The notes below the pieces were generated by a model. That model was not told the origin of the DNA. It worked only from the letters and a program-made list of their open reading frames with translations, and ran no database searches. Of a DNA stretch of 64,000 nucleotides, positions 8,625 to 17,781 are shown piece after piece. The stretch covers positions 1,718,571-1,782,570 of the forward strand of contig NC_021169.1 in assembly GCF_000385565.1 (NCBI RefSeq). Reading direction: 5' to 3'. The stretch comes from Archaeoglobus sulfaticallidus PM70-1 (GTDB lineage: Archaea; Halobacteriota; Archaeoglobi; Archaeoglobales; Archaeoglobaceae). Every line of letters starts with the position of its first letter. Within the stretch, counting starts at the first letter, position 1. The translations under genes and the position numbers were made by a program.

Positions 8625-10697
8625 ATGAAGGGAAATGTGAAAAACAATAGAAAAATACCCGGTATGCTCTATATACTTATTTCTTTTGTTCCATGGGTTG
8701 TTTACTGGGTATTATGTGGAATGGGAAACATGTTGGGCGTAGTCATTCCCTTAGTTATTATTTTACTGCTTATAATCCCTCAAATCTGCAGAAGAGATTT
8801 CAATCTGATGGATGTTACCTCTCTTCTCTACTTCAGCATAGCCACTACTGCTACATTTATCTTCAACCTGAACATATTTGTTGAGAAAAGCGGTTTTCTC
8901 GGTTACTTTACTTTGTTTCTAATGGCATTATTTTCTCTAATCATCAAACAACCTTACACCCTTCAGGTTTCGAAAAGGGATTATCCTGAAATCTACTGGA
9001 AGGAGAAATCATTTCTGGCCATCAACAACATAATTACTGGGGTCTGGGCAGTAATCTTCATAGCAAACGCAACCATATTTTTACTTCTCGACATACCCTT
9101 TACCATAATACTTTCAAACACTTTAATTGCTCTTGGTATAGCGTTTTCAATTGTTTTTCCCTTGAAAGCACCCGCTTACTTTGCTTCAAAGGAATTCAAG
9201 AAATATGATTGGAGCGTTGAGGTAACTCAAAAGCTAAAAGGAGAAAACGAATACGATGTCATCATCGTTGGCTCTGGCATTGCTGGCTTAACCTGCGGTG
9301 CTTTACTCTCAAAAAGAGGATACAAGGTTTTAGTTTTGGAGCAACATTATCAGGTTGGAGGCTACTGCTCATCCTTTAAAAGGAGGGATTTTGTCTTTAA
9401 TGCTGGTGTCTCAGATGTAAGCGGTTTATGGGAAAAAGGTCCTATCGCCTATCTTCTCAGAGAGCTTGGGTTAAAAAGAGAAGATTTGTTTGTGAGAAAT
9501 ACAATAAGATACGTCTTCAAAGACGAGGAAGTAGAAGTACAAAACCTGGAGGAATTCATGAGAAAGCTTTCAGATATGTTTCCAGAAGAAAAAGAGAACA
9601 TTTACGCCTTCTTCGATGAAGCTAAAAAAGCCTATGAGGAGTGTTACAAAGACGCTGAAGCTTATGGCATTCCCTTGCCAGCTGAACTAATCGTCAAGGT
9701 TTTTGGAGCTAAAAAGCTCTTGGATTATCCTAAGGAGCATCCACACTTTTACGACTGGATGAACAAAACATTCAGGCAAAAACTCGATGAATACTTCAAA
9801 AATGAGGATTTAAAGACTTTACTTGGCGCTTTGTTAGGCTATATAGGAACAGAAGCAGATAAAACTCCTGCAAGCAACGCACTTACTGCTGTAGTTTCAT
9901 ACTACATCCATGGGGGGTACTTTCCAAGAGGAGGAGCTCAAAGGTTTGCAAACAGCTTGAAGGAGGTTATTGAGGGGCACGGTGGTAAAGTCTTGCTTAG
10001 GCATAAAGCAGATAAGATACTGATCGGGAACGGAAAGGTTGAGGGTATAAAGGTTGGAGACAAAGTTTTTAGAGCTTCGATTGTTGTGGCAAATGCAAAC
10101 GCAAAAACCACTTTCTTAGAACTCGTTGGAGAGAAGCACTTGGATGCGAGATTCATTGAATACTTAAAAACCCTGAAGATGTCTCCTTCCTGCTTTGCGG
10201 TGTTCTTAGGAGTTGATGCAGACCTAACTGAATATCCAACGATTGTCGTAGATTTGGATGATGGATATTATGTTGTGATAAACTCGAATGCTGACTCAAG
10301 CTTAGCGCCAAATGGTAAAGCGAGCGTTACAATACTGACTCTCGCCAACTATCACGATTTTCCAGAGAGAGGAACAGAAGAGTATTTGCAGAAGAAGAAG
10401 GAATTTGCCGAAATGTTGATCAAGAAGGCTGAAAAAGTCATTCCGGATTTAAGCAAGCGTATAATCGTTCAGGATGCAGCAACACCAAAGACGTTCGAGA
10501 GATACACCTCTATGCCGGAAGGAGCAATCTACGCTTTTGATCAATCGATTGACACCAAGAGACCGTACTTTAAAACCCCAATAAGGGGCTTGTATCTGGC
10601 AAGTGCTTCAACTTTCCCGGGTGGTGGAATAGAAGCAGTGGTAATATCAGGAATGATCTGTGCAAACGATATATGTAACTGGGAGGTTAAGCAATGA
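8625..10697 (+). CDS. Phytoene dehydrogenase/carotenoid isomerase-like flavoprotein fused to a six-helix membrane domain
   Basis: 690 residues. Residues 1-190 contain about six membrane helices (for example VVIPLVIILLLIIP and FTIILSNTLIALGIAFSIVF). From about 208 begins an FAD-binding domain: YDVIIVGSGIAGLTCGALL, LEQHYQVGGYCSSF, then GGYFPRGGAQRFANSL and a C-terminal RGLYLASASTFPGGGIEAV. This is the pattern of the CrtI/CrtISO/retinol-saturase family, which act on polyprenyl or carotenoid chains. In an archaeon a likely substrate is an isoprenoid lipid or quinone chain, but that is inference. The membrane domain is not part of typical CrtI and would anchor the enzyme in the bilayer. Start ATG 8625 follows AAAGGTG. 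Confidence 0.85.
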   Translation: MKGNVKNNRKIPGMLYILISFVPWVVYWVLCGMGNMLGVVIPLVIILLLIIPQICRRDFNLMDVTSLLYFSIATTATFIFNLNIFVEKSGFLGYFTLFLMALFSLIIKQPYTLQVSKRDYPEIYWKEKSFLAINNIITGVWAVIFIANATIFLLLDIPFTIILSNTLIALGIAFSIVFPLKAPAYFASKEFKKYDWSVEVTQKLKGENEYDVIIVGSGIAGLTCGALLSKRGYKVLVLEQHYQVGGYCSSFKRRDFVFNAGVSDVSGLWEKGPIAYLLRELGLKREDLFVRNTIRYVFKDEEVEVQNLEEFMRKLSDMFPEEKENIYAFFDEAKKAYEECYKDAEAYGIPLPAELIVKVFGAKKLLDYPKEHPHFYDWMNKTFRQKLDEYFKNEDLKTLLGALLGYIGTEADKTPASNALTAVVSYYIHGGYFPRGGAQRFANSLKEVIEGHGGKVLLRHKADKILIGNGKVEGIKVGDKVFRASIVVANANAKTTFLELVGEKHLDARFIEYLKTLKMSPSCFAVFLGVDADLTEYPTIVVDLDDGYYVVINSNADSSLAPNGKASVTILTLANYHDFPERGTEEYLQKKKEFAEMLIKKAEKVIPDLSKRIIVQDAATPKTFERYTSMPEGAIYAFDQSIDTKRPYFKTPIRGLYLASASTFPGGGIEAVVISGMICANDICNWEVKQ

Positions 10698-11119
10698 ATG
10701 ACCTACTCGCAATAGATTCTCCTCTTTGATTTCCTGTATGTATAGTTGAAAATTTAGCCCAGTAAAACGCTCCCTAGCAAATACGCAAGTGAAAATAAAA
10801 AATTTCATCTACCGGAAATAACCGAAATTTGTTATTTGTTTTATCACCCTTGCTTGCAAGACCTCATACGGGGGTAGTTCACATCACATATAGACCTCTA
10901 CAATATTGTGTGGGATTTTAAGTTGAAAAACACTTTTATGCAGAATGAAGAGCTCTTCCTGATTGCTTTGAGAATTAAACCTCCTTAGTATCAAGTACTT
11001 TGGAAGTCATAGGATTTCCAAGTTCACCAAATTTTTGCTTACTGCCTACAACAATGAACGCAACTACACAAACCTACAACTACACAAACTTAAAATCTCC
11101 ATACATCCAGTAAATCCAT
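10698..11119. other. Gene-poor stretch with possible transposon remnants
   Basis: No intact gene. At 10846-10863 the sequence CCCTTGCTTGCAAGACC closely matches the left end of the TnpB element at 20229-20244 (reverse strand) and a third site at 47799-47815, so it may be a solitary IS605-type end. Around 10980-11080 a frame reads KYFGSHRISKFTKF then LLTAYNNERNYTNL, which looks like degraded coding sequence but matches nothing I know. In other archaea this position, upstream of the Brix gene, usually holds rpl37ae and rpoP; neither is here. Confidence 0.35.
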
Positions 11120-11593
11120 GTGATCCTCACAACCTCAAGAAAGCCGGGGAGGAAAACCAGAACGCTTGCCAAATTTCTCGCAAAATTCATGAACTGGAAG
11201 TACATTTCAAGGGGAAAAAAGAGTCTTGAAAAGGTCTATTCTCTGTCCCCTGATGTTGCGATACTAGAAGAGATAAAAGGAAATCCATCTATCCTCAGGA
11301 TCATAAAAAATGGACGGGAAGTTTTTTCAATGAGATTCAATCCCGGGAAGATAGAAAAAGTTAAGATGGATAACTCCCCTGTCTTCTTTAGCGGGGATGT
11401 GTGGTTCGATCCTTTAATATTTGATGCTGTTCCAGTAAGTTTTGCCGGGAAAAAGATGAAGAAAAAGTTCAAGGCCATGGGAGCATTAAAGAAAGAGATT
11501 CTTGTAAAGAAAGACAGGAATAAATACCACATGCTTTTCAACTACAGTGGCAGGCTCGTGGGCAAGCTTATTGTCATGAGATCCATGAGGTGA
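11120..11593 (+). CDS. Brix-domain ribosome biogenesis protein (archaeal Imp4-like)
   Basis: 157 residues starting MILTTSRKPGRKTRTLAKF, the hallmark N terminus of archaeal Brix/Imp4-like proteins, in which the anticodon-binding-like fold contacts pre-rRNA during small-subunit assembly. The length matches archaeal members, which carry only the core domain. The start is an ATC/ATG-type codon at 11120 preceded by a weak site; a later start would remove the conserved TTSRKPG segment. It sits 4 bases upstream of pcc1, followed by prefoldin beta, which is a conserved archaeal gene order. Confidence 0.85.
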   Translation: MILTTSRKPGRKTRTLAKFLAKFMNWKYISRGKKSLEKVYSLSPDVAILEEIKGNPSILRIIKNGREVFSMRFNPGKIEKVKMDNSPVFFSGDVWFDPLIFDAVPVSFAGKKMKKKFKAMGALKKEILVKKDRNKYHMLFNYSGRLVGKLIVMRSMR

Positions 11594-11597
11594 AAGA

Positions 11598-11846
11598 TTG
11601 AACTATAAAGGTGATTTCGAGTTCAAGATTGAGAATTACAAGAAGGCAGAACTGATATTTAATGCGCTGAAAGTTGAGGGGGGTAGAGGGATAAGAAGCG
11701 AGGCAAAGATTTATTTAAAGGGAGGGTCTTTAATCTTAAAAATCGAAGCAGAAGATCTAACTTCATTTAGAGCCAGCCTGAATTCGTGGTTACGGCTTAT
11801 AAGAATATGTAATGAAATATTGAATGTAATCGATGAAGTAGAGTAG
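11598..11846 (+). CDS. KEOPS complex subunit Pcc1
   Basis: 82 residues matching archaeal Pcc1 in length and pattern: an N-terminal beta strand, a helix around KAELIFNALKVEG, then LILKIEAEDLTSFRASLNSW, the conserved segment that forms the dimer interface. Pcc1 is the dimerisation subunit of KEOPS, which makes t6A37 in ANN-decoding tRNAs together with Kae1 and Bud32. The context between Brix and prefoldin beta is typical for archaea. The start codon is TTG at 11598 after GGTGAAAG. Confidence 0.82.
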   Translation: MNYKGDFEFKIENYKKAELIFNALKVEGGRGIRSEAKIYLKGGSLILKIEAEDLTSFRASLNSWLRLIRICNEILNVIDEVE

Positions 11847-11857
11847 AGGTGTTCGAG

Positions 11858-12208
11858 ATGAGTGTTGAACTTCCACCCCAGGTACAGAATATGGTTGCTC
11901 AGCTTCAGCAGATCCAACAGCAGCTTCAGGTTGTGGTTGCTCAGAAAGCACAGGTTGATGCTGGACTGAAAGAAGCTGAAATGGCGCTGGAAGAGCTGAA
12001 AAAAAAGGAAGATACTACTGTTTACAAAACAGTTGGTAATATACTCGTAAAAACAAGCAAGGAAGAGATGCTAAAGGAGCTTGAGGAGAAGAAGGAGACT
12101 CTGGAGATCAGAATAAAAACCCTGCAGAGGCAGGAAGAGAAGCTCAGAGAGAGATTTGTCGAACTGCAGAAAAAGATTCAATCAATGCTCGGGCCTCAGG
12201 CCGGGTAG
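11858..12208 (+). CDS. pfdB: Prefoldin beta subunit
   Basis: About 116 residues with two long helices joined by the conserved beta-hairpin region (AEMALEELKKKEDTTVYKTV then GNILVKTSKEEMLKELEEK), the diagnostic prefoldin beta pattern. Prefoldin is a hexameric holdase (two alpha, four beta) that passes unfolded proteins to the thermosome, also encoded in this window at 49010-50668. I choose ATG 11858 after AGGTG; a GTG at 11849 is in frame but overlaps that site. Confidence 0.92.
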   Translation: MSVELPPQVQNMVAQLQQIQQQLQVVVAQKAQVDAGLKEAEMALEELKKKEDTTVYKTVGNILVKTSKEEMLKELEEKKETLEIRIKTLQRQEEKLRERFVELQKKIQSMLGPQAG

Positions 12209-12228
12209 CAGATTGGACAGGCAGCGAG

Positions 12229-12426
12229 ATGTCGAGAGAGTTCGATGTAATAATAGCTTTCGCACTTTTCCATTTCGGAATATTTTCAACTATTTTTTTA
12301 ATTGCGATATCGATATTTTTTCTGACATATCCATATAACCTGATCGTTAGCACGATTGGGATAACTGCCGGGCTTGTTTTGATATACAAAGGAATAAAGT
12401 TAGGAAAATCACTGAAATCTTCCTGA
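12229..12426 (+). CDS. Small two-helix membrane protein
   Basis: 65 residues with two membrane helices (VIIAFALFHFGIFSTIFLIA and LIVSTIGITAGLVLIYKGI) and a basic end. It starts 20 bases after prefoldin beta on the same strand and so probably shares its transcript. The family is not recognised and nothing in the sequence shows a function. Confidence 0.5.
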   Translation: MSREFDVIIAFALFHFGIFSTIFLIAISIFFLTYPYNLIVSTIGITAGLVLIYKGIKLGKSLKSS

Positions 12427-12558
12427 AGCTGAGATACCTGAAGTAGAACATTTTTTAAACGAAATAGAGGTCTCTTTCTTTCAATCTATCTATAAAATTA
12501 AATAACCATCCAGACAATTTTTCATAGAAATTGAAAGTTTCCAACAATGTGTTCGCTA

Positions 12559-13640
12559 TCAGACCCTTCTCCTCCTAACCCTCTCAACGAACCTCTCTAT
12601 ATTTATCCCATTCTTCAAGCAGAACTGGCAGAATAACTGTGTAGCATAAAATATCATCCTAATATATGTAATAGCGTACTTGCAGTAGTAAACGTGTAAA
12701 TCTCCTAATTCGAACATTGCTTTTGCTACTTTGAAGAAGAGCTCTATCCTGTTCCTTATTTCTGCGAATTCCTCTATCTACGTTTCTTTTCACCTAGATT
12801 ACTGGAATTATTCTGTAGTTTAAAGGTAACAAAACGTTGTCGTAGGCGAAAAAACTAGCATCTGCTATAACAACCTCTATCTTGCCACTTTCAGTTCCCA
12901 AATTCGATATTACCCTTTCTACCCAAATCTCCTTCTTCTTGTTCTTCGGATAAATTTTAATGTCGACAACCGAGAAATTGGTCAGATAGAGCAGAGTGCA
13001 GACAAAGTATCCTACCTCAACGCCTCTAACAGAATCGTAGCAGAACTCTGCATCGAAAATCTTTTGTCTTCTTTCCGTGTCTTAGTCTGTTTAAATCTAC
13101 CGTTGCTACTGTTGTATCCAGTCTGTAGATTTCATCCACTTTTCCTTAAACATTCCTCTATTATTGTATTGTTGATTCTAACTTTTAGTATGGAGTCTTT
13201 TCCTGAAATCTTCGTAGTTTGAGAATGTCTTTAGTACCTAAGGTTGAGAATGTCTTTCAACTTTTTTGTGATCTCTGAGAAATACATAAAAGAGAATTAG
13301 AGGAAATCCGAAGAAGAACTTAATTGTCTCAACTTTATAATAGTCGATTAAATAAGCATCATGCTTCTCTTTTCTCCTGAATAATCCGGTAGCTTTTTCT
13401 GATACAATTTTAGCATTCCAAAGCCACTATCCAGAAATCATCTTCTGTCATATCCCCACTGTTTATTTTCTCCACTACACTCCTCAGAATCATAAAAAGA
13501 AACGATGTAATTCTATTTTTAAATTTTTCTATTTTTATGGATTATTTTCTTGATTTAATCTCTCAATTTTGTTATTTCTGAGTTACACTTTGATGGAGAT
13601 GAAGAATAAAAATATGGATCTGTCTGTCTTAGTTAATTTT
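12559..13640 (-). pseudogene. Heavily decayed DDE transposase related to the one at 5248-6409, copy B
   Basis: No long frame survives, but the reverse strand from the stop at 12559-12561 translates in pieces that align with copy A: IELFFKVAKAMFELGDLHVYY against EIEILFKATKALFGLKDLHIYY, then QFCLKNGINIERFVERV against QFCIENGLKADVIIEHL. Further matches continue to about 13600, where both copies share a run like AATAAAAATATGGA upstream of the coding region. Sequence divergence is large, so these are two related elements rather than recent duplicates. The rest of 12427-13750 holds nothing else I can identify. Confidence 0.7.
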
Positions 13641-13750
13641 ATTGAGGGTTTGGAAGAAAGTGACCTTATATCCGATAAGTTTTGACAGCACCCTAAAATC
13701 TTCGGGGAAATGATAATATCTAATCACGAAGAACTTTAACTAGTGATAGT

Positions 13751-14350
13751 ATGTTTCCGGTTGAAGAGTGGGTTACTGTCGTTTCCGGTCTCGCTTTTAC
13801 AGCTGTGGCAGTTTTGCTGTACTCAAGAACAAAGCAGATCTCAGCTCTGCTGTGGACGATAGCTGCGGCGTCGTTTTTGGTAATCTCAATAGCTCTGGCT
13901 GTAATGGGACTCAACGCTCTGCAGCTTGCGGTAACACCGTACCTCGGATCGATATATCCGGGATTGCTTGCAGCAGGCATAATTGCGAGCAAGAGCAAAG
14001 CTTGGAGGTACTACTTCGCGTTTGTGATCGTGGCGCTTGTCCTGATGGCGGCGGGCAGCGAAGGATTGGTGAAGATATCAAGGGTTCTGCTGCACTCGGT
14101 ATCGGGACTCATCATAGTCTTTCTGCCTCTTGTTTTCGCTGTCAAGCGCCTCGCTCCTGCATCGTCAATTTTCGTCAGCATCGGCGGTCTGCTGATCTCG
14201 ATAGGTGGATTAGCCTTGGCTACGCTGATGGCAGGGAAACCGCTGCTGCCATTTGAAACGGTAGTGTTCATCCTCCACCCGCTGCTGTTCCTCTCAGCGT
14301 TCGTTATGGCTGCAGGGCTTTATGTGAGTAGAGGCCTCGGGCTCGAGTGA
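13751..14350 (+). CDS. Polytopic membrane protein (199 aa), unknown family
   Basis: Six to seven hydrophobic helices cover almost the whole protein (for example VVSGLAFTAVAVLLY, PYLGSIYPGLLAAGIIA, VLLHSVSGLIIVFLPLVFAV and VFILHPLLFLSAFVMAAGL). Histidines occur within or at the edge of helices (LLHSVSG, ILHPLLF), which could be heme ligands. The gene is only 6 bases from the next, larger membrane gene and shares its GC-richer codon use, unlike the AT-rich DNA upstream, so the two form a unit. GTGATAGT precedes the ATG. Function is not recognised. Confidence 0.6.
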   Translation: MFPVEEWVTVVSGLAFTAVAVLLYSRTKQISALLWTIAAASFLVISIALAVMGLNALQLAVTPYLGSIYPGLLAAGIIASKSKAWRYYFAFVIVALVLMAAGSEGLVKISRVLLHSVSGLIIVFLPLVFAVKRLAPASSIFVSIGGLLISIGGLALATLMAGKPLLPFETVVFILHPLLFLSAFVMAAGLYVSRGLGLE

Positions 14351-14356
14351 GGGATT

Positions 14357-15712
14357 ATGGAAGCGAGATACCACATGGTTATCGCCTTCACACTCGCAGT
14401 GCTGCTTGTGGGTTTTGGTGTACTCCTCTCTCCACCGTTCAAAGATCTGCGGAAGTCTATCGGTCTTCCAGAGGATTTGCCTGGATCGAGATACGCGAAT
14501 GGTGTGGCGGAGATAATAAACCCCGACATCGATCAGGCAGAGCTGTACCTTACGAGGATTGCCCATATCTACCATGCGGTCTTTGCAGTGCTTATCTATG
14601 CAACCATCGCAGCCCTCGTTAAGATCTATCGCATGGAAACCGATATTCTGCTGCTGATGCTGACTGGTGTGCTGATGGTCGTAGCAGGCAGTATAGTTTA
14701 CGCTTACATCGATCACACGTTCTTCTGGCACGGGCTGTTCATAGCAGGTTTAGCAGTTATTTTCTCCAGCGCTTTGCTGCTGCTTTTCAGGTTCAAGCCA
14801 TCCGAAAAACTCGACTGGGCTGTGCTGGTTGCAGGACTGCTCCTGCTCGGCGGTGCGGTAATAGGCGGGTGGGTTGGCAGCAGCTTTATAGACAGCAATC
14901 TCGCCCACGAGTTCCTCATAGCAAAGATCCAGAGCAGGTTCAATCCCGATCTGGCTGAGGAGAGCACAGTCTGGAGAGCTATGACCGGGCATCTGCATGC
15001 GATGGTTGCTTTATCTCTCGCTTTAGCCTTCGTAGTTGCCGTGAAGGCAGTTGGGGTCAGACAGAGTAGATTGACGCAGATGGCAGTATATGCCGTGATA
15101 TTCGGCGAGACTGTAATGGCTCTCGCATCCTACTCCGTGTGGTTTGCCGGAAAGATTGCTCACCTCATAATCACACCTGCAGCTTTGGCTCTGATCTTCG
15201 GCACCCTAATGTTGTCCTTCAGAACCGAGAGACCTGAAGCTGCAAGCCCAAAGGGAGCTTTGAGCTGGGGATTGAGGCTGGGAAACCTCTGGGTCTGGGC
15301 TTTCGTAGCCGTTCCGGGAGCGATAGTTGCGATAAGTCTCAGAAAGCCCAAATTCTTTAACCCCGAGTTTCGGGCTGAGAGCTGGGACTGGGCAGAGCTT
15401 GCTTACAACATAGGTCACTGGCACATACTCCTTGCGATCTGGGGTGTCACTCTTCTGCTGGTTTACTTAGCCATCGTCAGCAAGTCGAGGTTCGCTGCTA
15501 TAGCCGGATGGACTGCAACTATCGGCATGCTCGGATCAATCGCTGCTGTAAATCTTTACATGCTCGCCAACCCGCCGCTACCGTATGTGCCCAACCCCTA
15601 CGACAACTTCTGGTTGCAGTACTTCGTAGAGCCGTCGATGGCTATAATGAGTCTTGGTGTTGCAGCCTCCTACTTTGTATTCCTGAAGGATGCGCTTAAA
15701 GGAGACACTTAA
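14357..15712 (+). CDS. Large polytopic membrane protein with paired histidines, candidate heme-binding
   Basis: 451 residues and about twelve membrane helices. Histidine pairs lie in helices at IAHIYHAVFAVL (about residue 75), DHTFFWHGLF (about 120), MTGHLHAMVALSLALA (about 215), GKIAHLIITPAALAL and NIGHWHILLAIWG (about 360). The H-x-H within G-H-x-H-x-x-x-x-A/L is reminiscent of the heme-copper oxidase/NorB and NnrS membrane superfamilies, but HPEVY and the paired HH of true oxidases are absent. I infer a b-type heme membrane redox protein or heme-dependent sensor; no family is certain. Probably translated with the preceding membrane gene. Confidence 0.55.
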   Translation: MEARYHMVIAFTLAVLLVGFGVLLSPPFKDLRKSIGLPEDLPGSRYANGVAEIINPDIDQAELYLTRIAHIYHAVFAVLIYATIAALVKIYRMETDILLLMLTGVLMVVAGSIVYAYIDHTFFWHGLFIAGLAVIFSSALLLLFRFKPSEKLDWAVLVAGLLLLGGAVIGGWVGSSFIDSNLAHEFLIAKIQSRFNPDLAEESTVWRAMTGHLHAMVALSLALAFVVAVKAVGVRQSRLTQMAVYAVIFGETVMALASYSVWFAGKIAHLIITPAALALIFGTLMLSFRTERPEAASPKGALSWGLRLGNLWVWAFVAVPGAIVAISLRKPKFFNPEFRAESWDWAELAYNIGHWHILLAIWGVTLLLVYLAIVSKSRFAAIAGWTATIGMLGSIAAVNLYMLANPPLPYVPNPYDNFWLQYFVEPSMAIMSLGVAASYFVFLKDALKGDT

Positions 15713-15874
15713 GAGGTAATTTTTAATTACTATTTTGCTATCTTTGGACTACGGAAAATATAGGAGAGTGTGAGCAAGAAAAAGATCTGAAAGAGCAAGA
15801 TATGGAGGTATCGCTAATTTCTTCCACCCAACAAAACCTTTTGGAGAGCTTTATACTAGAACACATTGCAGGAT

Positions 15875-16423
15875 TCACACCACTCCAGACTTCTGTGTAA
15901 TTTGATCCAGTAGCCCCAAGTCCTTAATCTTTTTTAAAACCTCCTCAACCTCCTCCTCAACGCTCATCCTGTCAGTATCAAGTATCAGCTCAGGACTTTC
16001 AGGCTCCTCGTATTCACCATCCAAGCCTGTTAGCTCCTTAACCTCTCCCTTCAGAGCTTTCGCATACAAACCCTTGGGATCCCGTTCAATCCTAACCTCA
16101 AGCGGGCATCTGAGATACACTTCAACAAAGCTCCCAATTTCTTTCCTCGCGTACTCCCTCCAGGCTCTATACGGAGCTATTACAGATACTATAGTTATAA
16201 CTCCATTCTTGGCCAGTAGCTTGGCCATTTCAGTGACAACCCGGTTGTGCATCTCCCTCTCCTGCTTGCTGAAGCCCAGATCAGGATAAAGCCTCGATCT
16301 AATTCCATCACCATCCAGAACTTCAGCCTGACAACCCATCTCCTGCAACTTCTCAGCCAGTGCCATCGCAAGTGTAGTCTTACCAGCCCCACTCGGACCG
16401 GTTAGCCATATAACGAAGCTCAT
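15875..16423 (-). CDS. cysC: Adenylylsulfate (APS) kinase
   Basis: 182 residues. P-loop GPSGAGKTTLA at residue 10, then LDGDGIRSRLYPDLGFSKQE (the APS-binding DGDN/R-like loop and lid) and IAPYRAWREYARKEIG are all diagnostic of APS kinase. It phosphorylates APS to PAPS in the cytoplasm. Archaeoglobales use APS directly in dissimilatory sulfate reduction, so PAPS made here more likely serves sulfotransferases. It overlaps the upstream phosphodiesterase gene by 4 bases, implying coupled translation. Confidence 0.9.
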   Translation of the reverse strand: MSFVIWLTGPSGAGKTTLAMALAEKLQEMGCQAEVLDGDGIRSRLYPDLGFSKQEREMHNRVVTEMAKLLAKNGVITIVSVIAPYRAWREYARKEIGSFVEVYLRCPLEVRIERDPKGLYAKALKGEVKELTGLDGEYEEPESPELILDTDRMSVEEEVEEVLKKIKDLGLLDQITQKSGVV

Positions 16424-17781
16424 ATCAGACTTCTCCCCCTCAGGTCATGCTTTATTCCAAAAAGGGATAGCACAGTTGGGGCGAAATCGTAAATAGAGCA
16501 CTCCACCATCTTGCTATCGATATCAGGTATATGTAGGGTGAATACTCCATACTCAGAATGGACAGCATCATCCGGGCCGGTATCGTTTTCTGGCAGGTAC
16601 AGAGAATCATGACCTACTGTACCGGCAGACCTCCAGTACAGATCGTCAAAGTAAACCATCATATCTGGCTTATCACCCTTTGCAACCGGATATATATCCT
16701 CTGGGTAAAATACCTTTGTGTCCCATCTCTCTCCATCCGGCCCCTTTATGGATTTCACCATATCAGCAATCTCATCCCTGAACCTGTCATACTCTGAAAG
16801 CCTGATAACTCCATTTTTCTCCCTGCCCTTGATGTTCAGAAAGATCCTTGCGTAGTATCCACCCCATGCCCATGCTATGGTATCGCTCCAGCTTGTTTTC
16901 AGCTCTTCGAGCCTTTTTACATTTCCATACTCGTACTCTGCCTTAAGCAACCCCTCATCGATCAGCCATTGATTTACGGCAAAACAGCCTTTCATCCTTT
17001 TTATGCCATGATCTGAGACTATCATCACAGCAGTATCCTCATCCAGCAGTTTCAGCGTTTTTCCTATTTCCTTGTCCAGCAGTTTGTAGTAATCAGGGAT
17101 CACATTCCTGTACTTGCTATCCGGCTCATGCAGGTGATGGTTCTCATCGAAGTACTTCCAGAATGCATGATGAATCCTGTCAAGCCCTATCTCCACAAAC
17201 TCAAAGTAGTTCCAGTCCTTTGTTTCGATTAAATGCCTCACAAGCTCAAATCTCTTTTCTGTCATCTCCCAGATTTTGTCCTTAACTTCATCTCGCTCAT
17301 CCTTTCTGAAGACCACATCGAATATGTAATCTCCAACAACCTTCTCAACCTCGGCCTTGAGGTTTTGAGGGTAGGTGTAACTGACAGATGAGTCCGGAGT
17401 TATGAAGCAGCTAACAAGCCATCCATTGATCTTCTTTGGAGGATAGGAAGGAGGGACTCCCACCAGAACTGATTTGTATCCCTTCTCCCCAAGATAATCC
17501 CATACTGCTTTTTCCTTGACCATCAAGCTGTGGGCTATCCATATATCGCTGTAGCTGTTTCCCTTGCGATGTCTGAAACCATACAGTCCCATTTCTCCCG
17601 GAGTTTTTCCGGTAGCCATGACCATCCAAGCAGGGATCGTTATGGCTGGTATGCAGCTTTTCATCGCCCCGTATATAGAGTTCTCGAGTAGTTTCCTTAT
17701 GTTGGGCAGATCGTTGATAAACTCGTGGAACAGCAACTCGGGTGGAGCAGAATCCAAACCGATCACGAAAACCTTACGCAT
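16420..17781 (-). CDS. Alkaline phosphatase-superfamily phosphodiesterase (type I nucleotide pyrophosphatase-like)
   Basis: About 453 residues. The start VFVIGLDSAPPELL gives the first metal-binding aspartate; AITIPAWMVMATGKTPGEMG contains the catalytic threonine; IVSDHGIKRMKGCFAVNQWL gives the second D-H metal pair; and GTVGHDSLYLPEND with HSEYGVF supply further histidines. This is the AP-superfamily fold found next to APS kinase in several archaea, where the substrate is unknown and could be a sulfated or phosphorylated sugar or nucleotide. No signal peptide, so cytoplasmic. ATG 17781 follows GGGGTG by 6 bases; it overlaps the DHH gene. Confidence 0.82.
   Translation of the reverse strand: MRKVFVIGLDSAPPELLFHEFINDLPNIRKLLENSIYGAMKSCIPAITIPAWMVMATGKTPGEMGLYGFRHRKGNSYSDIWIAHSLMVKEKAVWDYLGEKGYKSVLVGVPPSYPPKKINGWLVSCFITPDSSVSYTYPQNLKAEVEKVVGDYIFDVVFRKDERDEVKDKIWEMTEKRFELVRHLIETKDWNYFEFVEIGLDRIHHAFWKYFDENHHLHEPDSKYRNVIPDYYKLLDKEIGKTLKLLDEDTAVMIVSDHGIKRMKGCFAVNQWLIDEGLLKAEYEYGNVKRLEELKTSWSDTIAWAWGGYYARIFLNIKGREKNGVIRLSEYDRFRDEIADMVKSIKGPDGERWDTKVFYPEDIYPVAKGDKPDMMVYFDDLYWRSAGTVGHDSLYLPENDTGPDDAVHSEYGVFTLHIPDIDSKMVECSIYDFAPTVLSLFGIKHDLRGRSLI

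Noticed and set aside
10698-11119. tRNA gene
   Set aside because: No cloverleaf with a T-loop GTTCRA-type sequence could be assembled on either strand.
14294-14731. Reverse-strand 145-residue frame opposite the membrane protein pair
   Set aside because: The plus strand encodes clear membrane helices with coupled starts; the reverse frame has no recognisable domain.
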